From: Nitrospira sp.
GTDB taxonomy: Bacteria > Nitrospirota > Nitrospiria > Nitrospirales > Nitrospiraceae
Direction: 5' to 3'
Assembly (NCBI GenBank): GCA_021323395.1
Contig: JAJONL010000013.1
Span: forward strand, 1 to 64,000
Length of the DNA stretch: 64,000 bases
Of the stretch, positions 43,685-53,159 are shown in pieces (position 1 is the stretch's first letter; every line of letters starts with the position of its first letter). The position numbers and the translations under genes were made by a program. The notes below the pieces were generated by a model. That model did no database searches and was not told where the DNA came from. It saw only the letters and a list, made by a program, of their open reading frames with translations.

Positions 43685-45517
43685 ATGACAAGTCACTCTC
43701 CATGTTGTCGTGGGATGTCGCGCAGCAGTTACTCCATCTTGGGAGTGGCGCTGGCATTGATTGCCGCCATCGGCGCGATCGACTGGTGGCTGCCCTTGGG
43801 TTTGACCATCACCACCCTGTATGTCGTGCCCGTGCTGATTGCCTCACGCATTCCCCATCCTCGGATCACGTTTTGGGTAGCGGCGCTGGCGTCTTGTGTG
43901 ACGGTGCTCGATCTCTTTCGCAGTCCGCTGTTTGCACTGACCTGGGTCGTGGCGATCAACCGGGCGTTTGCACTCATGGTGATTTGGGTCACGGCCCTGT
44001 TGTGTTTGCGCCGGCAGCGTGACGAAGCTGAACTGCTGCGCGTGAATGAAGATATCGAGCAGCAGGTGCAGGAACGCACGTCCGATCTCGCGGCGGCCAA
44101 TCAGGAGCTGGAAGTCCTTCGCGCGGAGGCGGTGTCCGAATTGGTCGCCATCGTCAAATCCTCCGACGACGCGATCGTCGGGATGACCTTGACCGGCATC
44201 ATCCAAAGTTGGAATCGAGGGGCGGAACGCGTCTACGGGTATCGCGGTGAAGAAGTGATCGGCCGCTCCATCTCCCTGCTCTGTCCCCCGAACCGGATGG
44301 ACGAGGTGCCGGCCATGCTGGGACGTATTGCTCGCGGTGAACATGTGCGTAACGTCGAGACGGTTCAACGTCGGAAAAAAGGGGATCGCATCGATGTGTC
44401 GCTCACGATTTCGCCGGTCAAGGATTCGAGCGGGTGCGTGATGGGCGCCTCCGCGATTGCCCGCGACGTGACGGAGAAAAAACGCATCGAAGCGGCATTG
44501 CGAGACAATGAAGCCCGTTTTCGCATGATGGCCGACACGGCGCCCGTCATGGTCTGGATGGCGGGACCGGATACGCATATTACGTTCGTCAATAAACGCT
44601 GGTTGGAGTTTACGGGGCGTACGGTGGAGGAAGAAGTCGGCGACAATTGGTTCACCGGCATTCATCCCGCCGAATTGGAGCGTTGCCGGCAATCGTATTT
44701 GGACGCGTTCTCATCGGAGCAACCGTTTTTCCTGGAATACCGATTGCGCCGCCACGATGGCGAGTACCGCTGGATCATCGATACTGGAGTGCCGCTCTTC
44801 GACGACGACGGACGATTCGGCGGCTACATCGGGACCTGTGTGGACCTGACCGAGCGAAAGGACATGGAGGATCAGCTGCGACGCATGCTGAAGGAAAAGG
44901 AAAGTCTCTTGCGAGAAGTACACCATCGGGTCAAAAACAATCTTCAAGTTATCTCCAGCCTGTTGAATCTCCAGTCGGCTTCCATTAAAGACCCCGCGGT
45001 CAACCAGCTATTCCGGGAATGCCAGGTGCGTATCACCTCGATCGCATTACTGCATGAAACGTTGCATCGATCCAACGACCTTTCGCGGATCAAAATGGTC
45101 GACTACATTCGCACGTTGACCGGTCACCTGTTTCGTTCCTATGGGGTCGACCCCAACGTCATCATGCTGGAGATGAATGTGGACGACATCGACTTCGATA
45201 TCGACACCGGATTGACCTGCGGCCTGATCATCGATGAGCTGGTCTCCAATTGTCTCAAGCACGCCTTCGTCGACGACAGCGGCGGGAAAGTTCGTATCGA
45301 ATTGGCGGATCATGTCGACGGTACCTTTACCTTGTGCGTCAGCGATGACGGCATCGGCATTCCCAAGGATGGCGTGCTCAACAATCCCGATTCGTTGGGT
45401 TTGGAACTCGTCACGCTGTTGGCGGAGAAATTGGACGGCAGCACAGAGCTCAGAAGCGGGGCTGGCACGGAATGGCAGATCCGGTTCCAGCAACTGCAAT
45501 ATTCAGAAAGGGTGTGA
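43685..45517 (+). CDS. Membrane PAS sensor histidine kinase (HisKA_2/HWE-like)
   Basis: 610 residues from the ATG at 43685 (a TTG at 43643 is in frame). Three to four N-terminal transmembrane helices (about 10-110), a coiled linker, PAS 1 (about 155-275, [33 protein letters not shown]) with a PAC end, PAS 2 (about 285-400, [33 protein letters not shown]). Then HisKA_2: [20 protein letters not shown] with the phospho-accepting His, and an ATPase with [22 protein letters not shown] and [16 protein letters not shown]. The next gene, 5 bp later, is its probable response regulator. Signal unknown. Confidence 0.9.
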   Translation: MTSHSPCCRGMSRSSYSILGVALALIAAIGAIDWWLPLGLTITTLYVVPVLIASRIPHPRITFWVAALASCVTVLDLFRSPLFALTWVVAINRAFALMVIWVTALLCLRRQRDEAELLRVNEDIEQQVQERTSDLAAANQELEVLRAEAVSELVAIVKSSDDAIVGMTLTGIIQSWNRGAERVYGYRGEEVIGRSISLLCPPNRMDEVPAMLGRIARGEHVRNVETVQRRKKGDRIDVSLTISPVKDSSGCVMGASAIARDVTEKKRIEAALRDNEARFRMMADTAPVMVWMAGPDTHITFVNKRWLEFTGRTVEEEVGDNWFTGIHPAELERCRQSYLDAFSSEQPFFLEYRLRRHDGEYRWIIDTGVPLFDDDGRFGGYIGTCVDLTERKDMEDQLRRMLKEKESLLREVHHRVKNNLQVISSLLNLQSASIKDPAVNQLFRECQVRITSIALLHETLHRSNDLSRIKMVDYIRTLTGHLFRSYGVDPNVIMLEMNVDDIDFDIDTGLTCGLIIDELVSNCLKHAFVDDSGGKVRIELADHVDGTFTLCVSDDGIGIPKDGVLNNPDSLGLELVTLLAEKLDGSTELRSGAGTEWQIRFQQLQYSERV

Positions 45518-45522
45518 ATTCT

Positions 45523-46518
45523 ATGGAACCAGCCAGCATTTTGATCGTGGAAGACGAGCCGATCGTCGCAAAAGACATTCAGCTCAGTCTGCAACGACTG
45601 GGGTATCGTGTGCCGGCAACGGCCACGTCCGGCGAAGAGGCCATCCGCAAGGCGGGCGATATGCATCCCGATCTGATTTTGATGGATATTGTATTGAAGG
45701 GGAAAATGGACGGAGTCGAAACCGCCCTCCAGATCCAACGGAAGCAGGACGTGCCCGTGATTTACCTGACAGCCTATGCCGACAGTCACACTCTGGAACG
45801 GGCAAAGGTCAGTTCGCCCGCCGGGTATATGCTCAAGCCCTACCAAGCGAATGAATTGCGGACGACCATCGAACTGGCGCTGCATCGGGCTCAGCATGAT
45901 CGCCACCTAAGGGAGCGCTTACGATGGATTGCCACCACAGTCCGCTGTATCGCTGACGGCATCGTCACCACTGATCGCAAGGGGCGCGTAACCTACATAA
46001 ATCCCGCTGCGGAGACCTTTACGGGGTGGAGTCAGGAAGAGGTCGTCGGCATAAGTGTGACCGCCCTCATGGGATGTCTGGAGGAAGGTCCGGTTCAGCA
46101 GGTTGAGAACCCGGCCAAGCAGGCCATGGCACAGGTGCGGGTGTTGACCATCGACGAAGCGACTCTCGTCTCGAAGCAAGGGGCGCGCCGAGCCATTCGC
46201 GGCAGCGCCGCGCCGGTCGTCGACGACGGTGGGATAGTGGTGGGCGCTGTGCTCGTCTTCCATGAGCTTGCATCAGGCCGGCCTGGATTTCACCGGCTGG
46301 ACGAGCGAGGCGAAGCCCTGCGAAGGGTTGAGGACCGGCTCGGACCCCTGCAAGGAATTATCAACCTGTGCTCCTGGTGCAAACGTGTCCCGGACCAATC
46401 CGGAGAGTGGTACGACCTCGCCACGTTCATTGCTGAGCGCTCGGCGATCCAATTTAACGGCGGGCTCTGCCCGGAATGTATGGATCGCTGCTTTCCCTGC
46501 GATGGCAAACACCAGTAG
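45523..46518 (+). CDS. Response regulator with PAS and C-terminal CxxC module
   Basis: 331 residues from the ATG at 45523. REC domain: LIVEDEPIVAKDIQ, LILMDIVLKG with phospho-acceptor D55, VIYLTAYADS, GYMLKPYQANELR. A PAS domain follows (about 140-260, CIADGIVTTDRKGRVTYINPAAETFTGWSQEEV). The C-terminus has two CxxC pairs about 38 residues apart: NLCSWCKRVPDQSGEWYDL and GGLCPECMDRCFP. No DNA-binding or enzymatic output domain is visible. Similar CxxCK..W..LE..I...S...F..G.CPxC tails occur on many signalling proteins, with function unassigned to my knowledge. Confidence 0.88.
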   Translation: MEPASILIVEDEPIVAKDIQLSLQRLGYRVPATATSGEEAIRKAGDMHPDLILMDIVLKGKMDGVETALQIQRKQDVPVIYLTAYADSHTLERAKVSSPAGYMLKPYQANELRTTIELALHRAQHDRHLRERLRWIATTVRCIADGIVTTDRKGRVTYINPAAETFTGWSQEEVVGISVTALMGCLEEGPVQQVENPAKQAMAQVRVLTIDEATLVSKQGARRAIRGSAAPVVDDGGIVVGAVLVFHELASGRPGFHRLDERGEALRRVEDRLGPLQGIINLCSWCKRVPDQSGEWYDLATFIAERSAIQFNGGLCPECMDRCFPCDGKHQ

Positions 46519-46683
46519 GCCATTGAGGCGCATGCCACGAGTGCCGCTTCGTACTTCCCTTCATCTCTCCGCGGGTTTCGGACAGCGGTGACCCGCCACG
46601 CCTTCGATGAGAGATAGCTCGTCTCGGCAGCAGCTTTGAAAAATCTCCAATTGCACTTATCGTGCGCTAATTTCTGAGAAGGC

Positions 46684-46712
46684 TTCAAGAACGCGCGCGA
46701 ATAGACTATAGT
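46684..46712 (+). promoter_or_regulatory. Candidate promoter before the oxidoreductase-epimerase fusion
   Basis: TTCAAG (46684-46689), a 17-nt spacer and TATAGT (46707-46712). A start near 46719 leaves a leader of only about 17 nt to the GTG at 46736. Confidence 0.35.
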
Positions 46713-46735
46713 AGGATGCACACTCGATACGACTT

Positions 46736-48751
46736 GTGACACACCCTAGCCCGACAACCAACGACTCACGTCCGCTGAGGATTGCGCTCATCGGTGCAGG
46801 CCGCCACGCACAGCACCATGCGCGCGCGATTCTGCGTTGTCCAGGCGTGCAGCTGGTGGCGGTCGCCGATCCATCTGACGCGGCGCAGGCCGGGATGCGA
46901 GACATCGTGCCGGGCATCGGTTGTTTCAAGACGCCGGAGGAGCTGTTCGCGTCCGAACGGCTCAACGTCGTCCATATCATTACCCCGCCCGCCACCCATG
47001 CGTCTCTTGCTAAGATGGCCCTCAAGGCCGGCTGCCACATTTATGTCGAGAAGCCGTTCGCCGAATCAGTAGAGGATGCTCAACAAATCCTCGACGACGC
47101 GAGCGCCAAAGGCTTGCGGGTCTGCGCCGGCCATCAATTGCTGTACGAACAGCCCACTCGAGTGTTGACCCAGTACTTGCCTGCAATCGGCCGAGTCGTG
47201 CATGTCGAAAGTTATTTTTCCTTCCGAACTGTCCGCCATGCGCCAGGTGGCCGCAAGGTCCTTCGCGCTGACCATCAGCTGCTCGACATCCTGCCTCACC
47301 CGGTCTATCTGTTGCTTCAGGTCTTGGAACAGGCCGGCGAAGGGCGTACTCAGTTGCTGTCGCTGGAGGTCAGTCAGGCGGGAACGGTGCATGCGTTCGT
47401 GCGACGTGGGGGAGTGACCGGTACCTTGATCGTGACGCTGGAAGGCCGACCCGTTGAAAGTTATTTGCGGGTGATCGGGCGAAATGGATCCTTATTTGCC
47501 GATTACGTGCGAAGCACCACGCAACGGTCTATCGGCCCTGGCTCGTCCGGCATCGATAAGTTATTTGCTCCCTATCGCCAGGCCTGGCAGCTCCTGACCG
47601 GCACGACGTCGGCCATGGCCAGCCGTTTTCTCAAGAGCCAGCGGAGTTATCCGGGACTGGCCGAACTCTTTTCCGCCTTCTACGAGTCCGCACGGAGCGG
47701 AGGCCCGTCGCCCCTGTCTCCGGAGAGTTTGTTGGAGACGGTGCGTATTTGTGAGCGAGTGGCTCAAGCCCTCAAGGTAGGGGAGGCCAAGGCCCTGGCT
47801 GCGGCGGCGGCGAAACCGGTCGATCGCCGGGGTGTGCTGGTGACCGGTGGAACGGGATTTCTGGGGAAAGAAATTGTGCGTGCTCTTCTGTCACGCGGCC
47901 GCCCAGTCCGCGTGGTGGCGCGGCGTGAGCCTTCTCCTTGGGAGCGGATTGCCGGCGTCGATTATGTGGTGGTCGATGTGGCGACAGGAGTTGCGGCACA
48001 TCTTTTCAAGGGAGTGGATACCGTCATTCATGCGGCGGCGGAAACGGCCGGTGGGTGGCCTGAACATCAACGTAATTCGTTGGATGCGACGGAGCACATG
48101 GTCCGAGGAGCCGCCGCGGCAGGTATTCCGCATTTCGTGCACGTCAGCAGCCTGGCGGTACTGGCTCAAGAAAGGGGGGGCTCGACCGGTGATGACCATC
48201 CCTTGGAGCCGGACAGCAAGGGCTCCGGCCCCTACGTCTGGGGAAAACTCGAGTCGGAACGTCTCGCTGCGCAGCTGGGAAAGGAACTCGGCGTCTCCGT
48301 GAAGATTATTCGTCCCGGCGCATTGGTGGACTATCGAGACTTCGACCCACCGGGCCGCCTCGGTAAGCGCGTGGGTAATATCTTTGTCGCCGTCGGTTCA
48401 TCAAGTGACCGACTCGGTGTTGTGGATGTCGGATTCGCCGGGCGATTTCTCGGCTGGATGACGGACGCATGGGACCATGTGCCCACCCCGTTGAATCTGC
48501 TCGATCCCGTCTCGCCGACCAAGCGGGAACTATTGGATCGCCTTCGGCAAGCCAATCCCGACCTGACCGTCGTCTGGCTCCCGAGAATGGTGCTCATTCC
48601 CCTCTCGTGGCTGGCGACGCTCGCGCAAAAGGTGCTTCGTCCTGGTAAGCCGGCTATCGACGTCGCGAAGGTGTTCAGCGTATGCTCCTACGACACGTCC
48701 GGTATCGCCAAACTCGCTCCTCTCGTCGCTCAGCCACCCCATACGCCATAA
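46736..48751 (+). CDS. Gfo/Idh/MocA oxidoreductase fused to an NAD-dependent epimerase/SDR domain
   Basis: 671 residues, GTG start. N-terminal half (about 10-350): Rossmann IALIGAGRHAQHHARAIL, VAVADPSD, HIITPPATHASLAKMALKAGCHIYVEKPF (the EKP motif), then a Gfo/Idh/MocA C-terminal beta domain. C-terminal half (about 365-665): extended SDR fold with GVLVTGGTGFLGKEIVRALLSRG (GxxGxxG), VIHAAAETAGG, HVSSLAVLAQ and a catalytic YVWGKLESE (YxxxK). One chain could oxidise and epimerise the same sugar. The substrate is unknown. An association with the glycan island upstream is inferred from distance only. Confidence 0.9.
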   Translation: MTHPSPTTNDSRPLRIALIGAGRHAQHHARAILRCPGVQLVAVADPSDAAQAGMRDIVPGIGCFKTPEELFASERLNVVHIITPPATHASLAKMALKAGCHIYVEKPFAESVEDAQQILDDASAKGLRVCAGHQLLYEQPTRVLTQYLPAIGRVVHVESYFSFRTVRHAPGGRKVLRADHQLLDILPHPVYLLLQVLEQAGEGRTQLLSLEVSQAGTVHAFVRRGGVTGTLIVTLEGRPVESYLRVIGRNGSLFADYVRSTTQRSIGPGSSGIDKLFAPYRQAWQLLTGTTSAMASRFLKSQRSYPGLAELFSAFYESARSGGPSPLSPESLLETVRICERVAQALKVGEAKALAAAAAKPVDRRGVLVTGGTGFLGKEIVRALLSRGRPVRVVARREPSPWERIAGVDYVVVDVATGVAAHLFKGVDTVIHAAAETAGGWPEHQRNSLDATEHMVRGAAAAGIPHFVHVSSLAVLAQERGGSTGDDHPLEPDSKGSGPYVWGKLESERLAAQLGKELGVSVKIIRPGALVDYRDFDPPGRLGKRVGNIFVAVGSSSDRLGVVDVGFAGRFLGWMTDAWDHVPTPLNLLDPVSPTKRELLDRLRQANPDLTVVWLPRMVLIPLSWLATLAQKVLRPGKPAIDVAKVFSVCSYDTSGIAKLAPLVAQPPHTP

Positions 48752-48971
48752 CCTTTCGTCGGAACGTTCCATAGAGTGATCCCCCCAGCGGGTGTCGCCC
48801 CTAGAGTGACAAAAAGAAACCCTTGAAAAGCCAGGCGATTGGGCCGAAATTGAGAAAAGATACCCCGTGAGGGTTGATTTGACGCGGCAGAGAGGGTAAG
48901 TCTTAGAAACATCCACGAAGCCAATCCAGTCCACGAATACCAACCCCTCACCGACGAAAAGTTGATTGATC

Positions 48972-50219
48972 ATGAATATGGGATCGAAAACGCCTGCGCT
49001 CACCATCGCCATGGCCTTTCTCTGCCTCCTCGCGGGCTGCGTGGCTGATCAGCGGTGGCAATCAGCCATGCAGGCGGGCAATAGCGCATTGCGCTCCGGC
49101 GACTACACGCATGCCGAGGAATCGTTCGTGGCCGCCCGCAAGGAGGCCGAAGTCCTTGATCCGCAGGGGAAGCGCCTGGCAGAAACCCTGAGCCAGCTCG
49201 GCCAAGTGAACCGCGAGTTGGGCCGCTACCCCCGGGCCGAATCGCTCTTTCAAGAAGCCCTCGCGATCAGAGAACGTGTCTATGGGCCCAACCATGCCGA
49301 GACAGCGGCGAGCCTGACGGATTTGGGCGAGCTCTATCGCCTCCAGGGGCTTTACACGCAGTCAGAGGCCCTCCATCAACGAGCGAGAGAGATCCGCGAG
49401 AAGGTGTTCGGCACGGACCATAATAAGACTGCAGAGAGTCTGAACAATATCGCGGTGGTCTATCAGGACCAGCGGCGATATGCCGACGCCGAACCATTAT
49501 TGCAACGAGCGCTGGCGAATCTTGAGAAGCAGCTAGGACCGGAACATAGCCTGACTGCCATCACACGCGATAATCTGGCGAAAATCTATCAGGCGCAAGG
49601 GCAACATGCCCGCGCCATGCCGCTCTATCAACGGGCGCTGACGATCCATGAAAAGGCATTCGGTCCCAACCACCCGATCGTAGCCAGAAATTTGGAGAAT
49701 CTTGCGGATACCTATCGGGCTCAGAACCAATATCCCCAGGCTGAAGTGCTGTATCAGCGCGCCGTCAAAATATTCCGAAAATCTCTCGGAAACGATCATG
49801 TGGATAGCGCCGAGGCGATGAGCCGCCTGGGACAGATGTATGAATTGCAGGGACTCTATTCGCAGGCGGAACCGCTCTTTCAGCAGGCCATCGCCATTCG
49901 TGAAAAACACCACGGGGCCGAAACCCCTCAGGTGGCCGGTGAGATCAAGAACTTGGCCGGACTCTATGAGGCGCAGAACCGATTGGAGCAGTCCGAAGAA
50001 CTCTACCGGCAGGCGCTCGGCATCTACGAGCATGCAGTCGGGTACGACCGGGAAGCCTATGCCAAGACGCTGAAGAGTTATGCTTCGCTGTTGCGACGGA
50101 AGCAGCGATCCGGGGAGGCCGAACGCCTTGAAGAGCGGGCTAAGGCGGTCTTGAAGCGACTGTCGTTGGAAATGCAGAATCGTTCAAGTACCTCAGCAGA
50201 TTTGCCGGTTTCTCCATGA
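48972..50219 (+). CDS. Kinesin light-chain-type TPR lipoprotein
   Basis: About 415 residues from the ATG at 48972; a TTG at 48966 and an ATG at 48978 are also in frame and no ribosome site decides. Signal peptide with lipobox LLAGC (Cys 23 of this start). Eight or nine 42-residue TPR_10/12 units with the kinesin-light-chain pattern (YPRAESLFQEALAIRERVYGPNHAETAASLTDLGELY; HARAMPLYQRALTIHEKAFGPNHPIVARNLENLA). Probably a periplasmic scaffold or partner-binding protein. No enzymatic domain. Confidence 0.85.
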   Translation: MNMGSKTPALTIAMAFLCLLAGCVADQRWQSAMQAGNSALRSGDYTHAEESFVAARKEAEVLDPQGKRLAETLSQLGQVNRELGRYPRAESLFQEALAIRERVYGPNHAETAASLTDLGELYRLQGLYTQSEALHQRAREIREKVFGTDHNKTAESLNNIAVVYQDQRRYADAEPLLQRALANLEKQLGPEHSLTAITRDNLAKIYQAQGQHARAMPLYQRALTIHEKAFGPNHPIVARNLENLADTYRAQNQYPQAEVLYQRAVKIFRKSLGNDHVDSAEAMSRLGQMYELQGLYSQAEPLFQQAIAIREKHHGAETPQVAGEIKNLAGLYEAQNRLEQSEELYRQALGIYEHAVGYDREAYAKTLKSYASLLRRKQRSGEAERLEERAKAVLKRLSLEMQNRSSTSADLPVSP

Positions 50220-50640
50220 TACCCATCTACCCACGGTGTAGATCGCACTTTTCTCGCCAGCGGTGCTGTTCCTTCTCACGTTGCCCCAGGGAAAAGCAGT
50301 TGGATCGCCCGGCACAGCCCGGTTATTGGTACTTCCAGGTGTAGCTTTTTGAATCATTCTTCGGTATCCTGCCACCCGCTGTTCCTATCGTGAGAATAGT
50401 TCGCGCATTCTAACCGACCTCGCCGACAGCCTTTAACCGCGACGGTTGCTTCGATGCATGGAAGAGGGTTTTCCGCACAGCGCGGCCCGTGCACACTCGC
50501 TCGCTATCGTCACCACGACGCTGCAATTTCGAACAATTAGCCAGAAACCGGTAGGCATGTAGATCGCATATGTGCGGAGTGCACGTTCTTTAGGACCATG
50601 GTATCTCCACCGTCGGAGCAATCTTCACGCGCCATCACAT
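50220..50640. other. Intergenic region without recognisable features
   Basis: About 420 bp. Short frames on both strands have no family features. I see no clear promoter or terminator. Confidence 0.5.
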
Positions 50641-51744
50641 ATGGTCATACAGCCACGCTCTCCTGCTTACGTTCGTTACTTGGTTGTGATCCTGTTGCTT
50701 TTATCGTCTCTGTTCTTCGGCATCCTCTGGCTCTTGGAAGTAAAGCTCGAATCTGATCACGCCCGAGAGTGGACAGAGAAGTCAAAAGCAGTCCAACCCT
50801 ATTATTGGTGGCAATTCCTCACCCACGATGGCCGGGATATCGGATACGAACATAAGGGACCGTTGAAACTCGCTCTACACCCCTTCGCCATCTATTCGAA
50901 TCTCCCTAACCCAGGATTCCGAGCACTTCACAATCGACGAGAGAGGTTTTCGAAGCATTGGGTCCGGTAGACTGTATGTTGGAAAGAAACGCGTACTGCT
51001 GGTGGGAGGCTCGACGGCGTTCGGGACTGGACTGGACAGTGACCGAGAGACCGTCGCCGCCCAGCTTGCCGAACTGCTTGATGTCGAGGTGATCAACGCC
51101 GCCGTCATCGGCCACGGTTCCGGCCAAGAGCTGACGTACGTGCTGAATGATTTAGTGGATCTGCATCCGGATGTGGTCATTGCGCTGGATGGCTGGAATG
51201 ACTATTACAAACGACTCGAAGTGAGTGATCGGAGACTGCTCGGGATGAATGGGTTCGATCAGATCGAGGACCAATTGGTCACTTTGGCGGGACTGGAAGA
51301 TCCGTCGATGCATAAGCGGTTGAGAAATTTACCCTGGCTGTTGTTCCCGAGAATCAGTTACCGGGTGAAGTACTCTCGGATCGGTCGCTGGGCAGGTTGG
51401 CTGGATCAGGAAGCCGTTTCCCCTCCGTCCATTGATCTCGCCGTCACCCGTTATGTGGAAAATCTCACGAAAATTCACAAGATCGGTGCCGGCTTTCACT
51501 ATCGCTTCCCGTTGTCATTCAGCCGGCTGCCGATCATGGGCCGGACTACCAACGCTTTCGTGAGAAGGCCGAGTCCGCGTTGAGACATGGGGGAATACCC
51601 GTCTTGGATTTGGGCGCGCGCAAAGAGTTTGCGTCGGCCATGTTTTTCGATCAGATGCATCTTAATGCCGAGGGCCATCGCGCCATGGCGGATATCATCG
51701 CTGGGACCATCAGGGCTGAGCGATGGCTCCTCGATGGGCAATAG
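50641..51744 (+). pseudogene. SGNH/GDSL-type hydrolase split by two compensating frameshifts
   Basis: The ATG at 50641 starts a membrane anchor (VRYLVVILLLLSSLFFGILWLL) and a lead-in ending NPGFR. One extra base near 50920-50923 shifts the frame. The next 600 nt, in the second frame, encode TIDERGFRSIGSGRLYVGKK and the catalytic GGSTAFGTG (block I Ser), INAAVIGHGSGQE, IALDGWNDYYKR (block III Asn). A missing base near 51532 then returns to the first frame: DHGPDYQRF...FFDQMHLNAEGHRAMADII (block V Asp/His) to a stop at 51744. Corrected, it gives about 367 residues with a complete SGNH triad. SGNH proteins of this form often act as glycan O-acetylhydrolases or acetyltransferases. Confidence 0.85.
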
Positions 51745-51768
51745 CGGATGTGGACGCGAAAGGAAGAT

Positions 51769-52521
51769 ATGAAGCGTATGGCGGCTGTGATTGCGACGAT
51801 CTGTCTGGTCGGCGCCGTTGGTTGTGTCAACAAGCCTCAGAAGAAGCAGTTTCAACGTTTGGCGGGAGAGTTTGTCTCGCCGGTCAAGATCACGAGGCCG
51901 CTCGACCAACAGAGCGCTCTCATCGGCATCACCATCAATACCGACAAATGGAGTCCGAATACGGAAGACCGCGTGTATCTGGTCAAGATCGAGCACGAGC
52001 GTGATCTTATCCAGGGGACCAATCTGATCCCCACAAATATCCTGATTCCACCGCCAGGAAGCGGCGGAGGGGGAACGGTGTATGTGCAAAATGTGCCGCC
52101 GGGGCGTTATGCCGCGGTGGCGTTTACGGCCTCCGAAAAAGGCTTCGGCAAGGTCCGTGAGGTGACGCTCTATCTATTGCCGACGGCGATGGTGAAACAG
52201 ACCGATACGACCGTCGCGGCTGGAACCGTCGGTTTCATGGGGGCGTACGATATGGGGCCTTCCACGATGGTCCTCCAAGAGAACTCGACGGACGATGTCC
52301 AGCTGCACTACTTTGAGGCATTCTGGGGGAAGCCGCTGACTCAGGTAATGGCCGAGCTCCAGCTGATCGGTACCCCGGCCTATTTCCCCGTTCATACCGT
52401 CACATTGACCAAATCGACCCGCGATGCCCGGGCCGAAGAACAGTTCCTCCTCACCGCCAAACGGGATCTCGAGCCCGGTTGGACGCCTCTCCTCGAACGG
52501 AGGCGAACAGCGACAAAGTAA
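51769..52521 (+). CDS. Lipoprotein of unknown function
   Basis: About 250 residues from the ATG at 51769, which follows AAGGAAG; an ATG at 51748 is also in frame. Signal peptide and lipobox VGAVGC (Cys19). The rest is a beta-rich exported domain: VYLVKIEHERDLIQGTNLIPTN, a Pro/Gly linker PPPGSGGGG, VPPGRYAAVAFTAS and DDVQLHYFEAFWGKPLTQVMAELQL. I do not recognise the family. It follows the SGNH gene by 24 nt and may be co-transcribed. Confidence 0.75.
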   Translation: MKRMAAVIATICLVGAVGCVNKPQKKQFQRLAGEFVSPVKITRPLDQQSALIGITINTDKWSPNTEDRVYLVKIEHERDLIQGTNLIPTNILIPPPGSGGGGTVYVQNVPPGRYAAVAFTASEKGFGKVREVTLYLLPTAMVKQTDTTVAAGTVGFMGAYDMGPSTMVLQENSTDDVQLHYFEAFWGKPLTQVMAELQLIGTPAYFPVHTVTLTKSTRDARAEEQFLLTAKRDLEPGWTPLLERRRTATK

Positions 52522-52629
52522 TGCCGCCCCGCTGTTGTTAACCGACCGTTTACCCTCTCATAAGTCTCTTGTTACTCAGCCCCTGTAATCTGGTATCGAC
52601 AGCATCACCATTAAAACAGAGGGGGTACC

Positions 52630-52935
52630 ATGAGTATCGTTCAAGAAGGGTATCCGTTGTTGCGTTCCCACCCGGGACATCCGGAAATCTCCCGTCTTCA
52701 CCCGCAGTTGCAGAGCGCTCTCACAGCGTGGCTGCGGCAGGCCTTAACCCGGGCCTCCCTCGGTCTTGGGAAAGTCGAACAGGCACTGGATCATCGGCGG
52801 TCTGTTTCTTCCGGCGCCTGCCGGGAATGCCAGAATGACATCCCTCTCTCTCGCCTAAGGCATGAGCCGCCGTCGATGCTTTGTCTGGACTGTATTGAGG
52901 AGCGCCTCGAGCTTCTGGCGGCGGATGCGCTGTAG
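52630..52935 (+). CDS. Small DksA/TraR-like zinc-finger protein
   Basis: 101 residues with AGAGGGGG before the ATG. The C-terminal part has a four-cysteine finger (CRECQNDIPLSRLRHEPPSMLCLDC: CxxC-x17-CxxC) as in DksA/TraR. The usual N-terminal acidic coiled-coil tip of DksA is absent; the first 55 residues are a short helix region. Such small members may bind RNA polymerase's secondary channel, but without the DxxDxA tip that cannot be assumed. Confidence 0.7.
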   Translation: MSIVQEGYPLLRSHPGHPEISRLHPQLQSALTAWLRQALTRASLGLGKVEQALDHRRSVSSGACRECQNDIPLSRLRHEPPSMLCLDCIEERLELLAADAL

Positions 52936-53159
52936 TCAGAGCCCCTGTGCGCTCTGGAAAGAGAGGGCCGCCCGGTCGGAGGGAATGAATCGACGGTGAG
53001 GCCGGCGGTGGGGAGACACCGGCCGGGCTTCGCAGCCCTGCACGCGCCATTTGCCCGTGACGGGTCCATTCTGGTCAAGCTCAGTAGCCGCGCACGGCAC
53101 GCTCGATGTCCGCCCTGAGGAGAGTCAACAAAAGCAGAGACGTGTTTAGCAGCAAGCCG

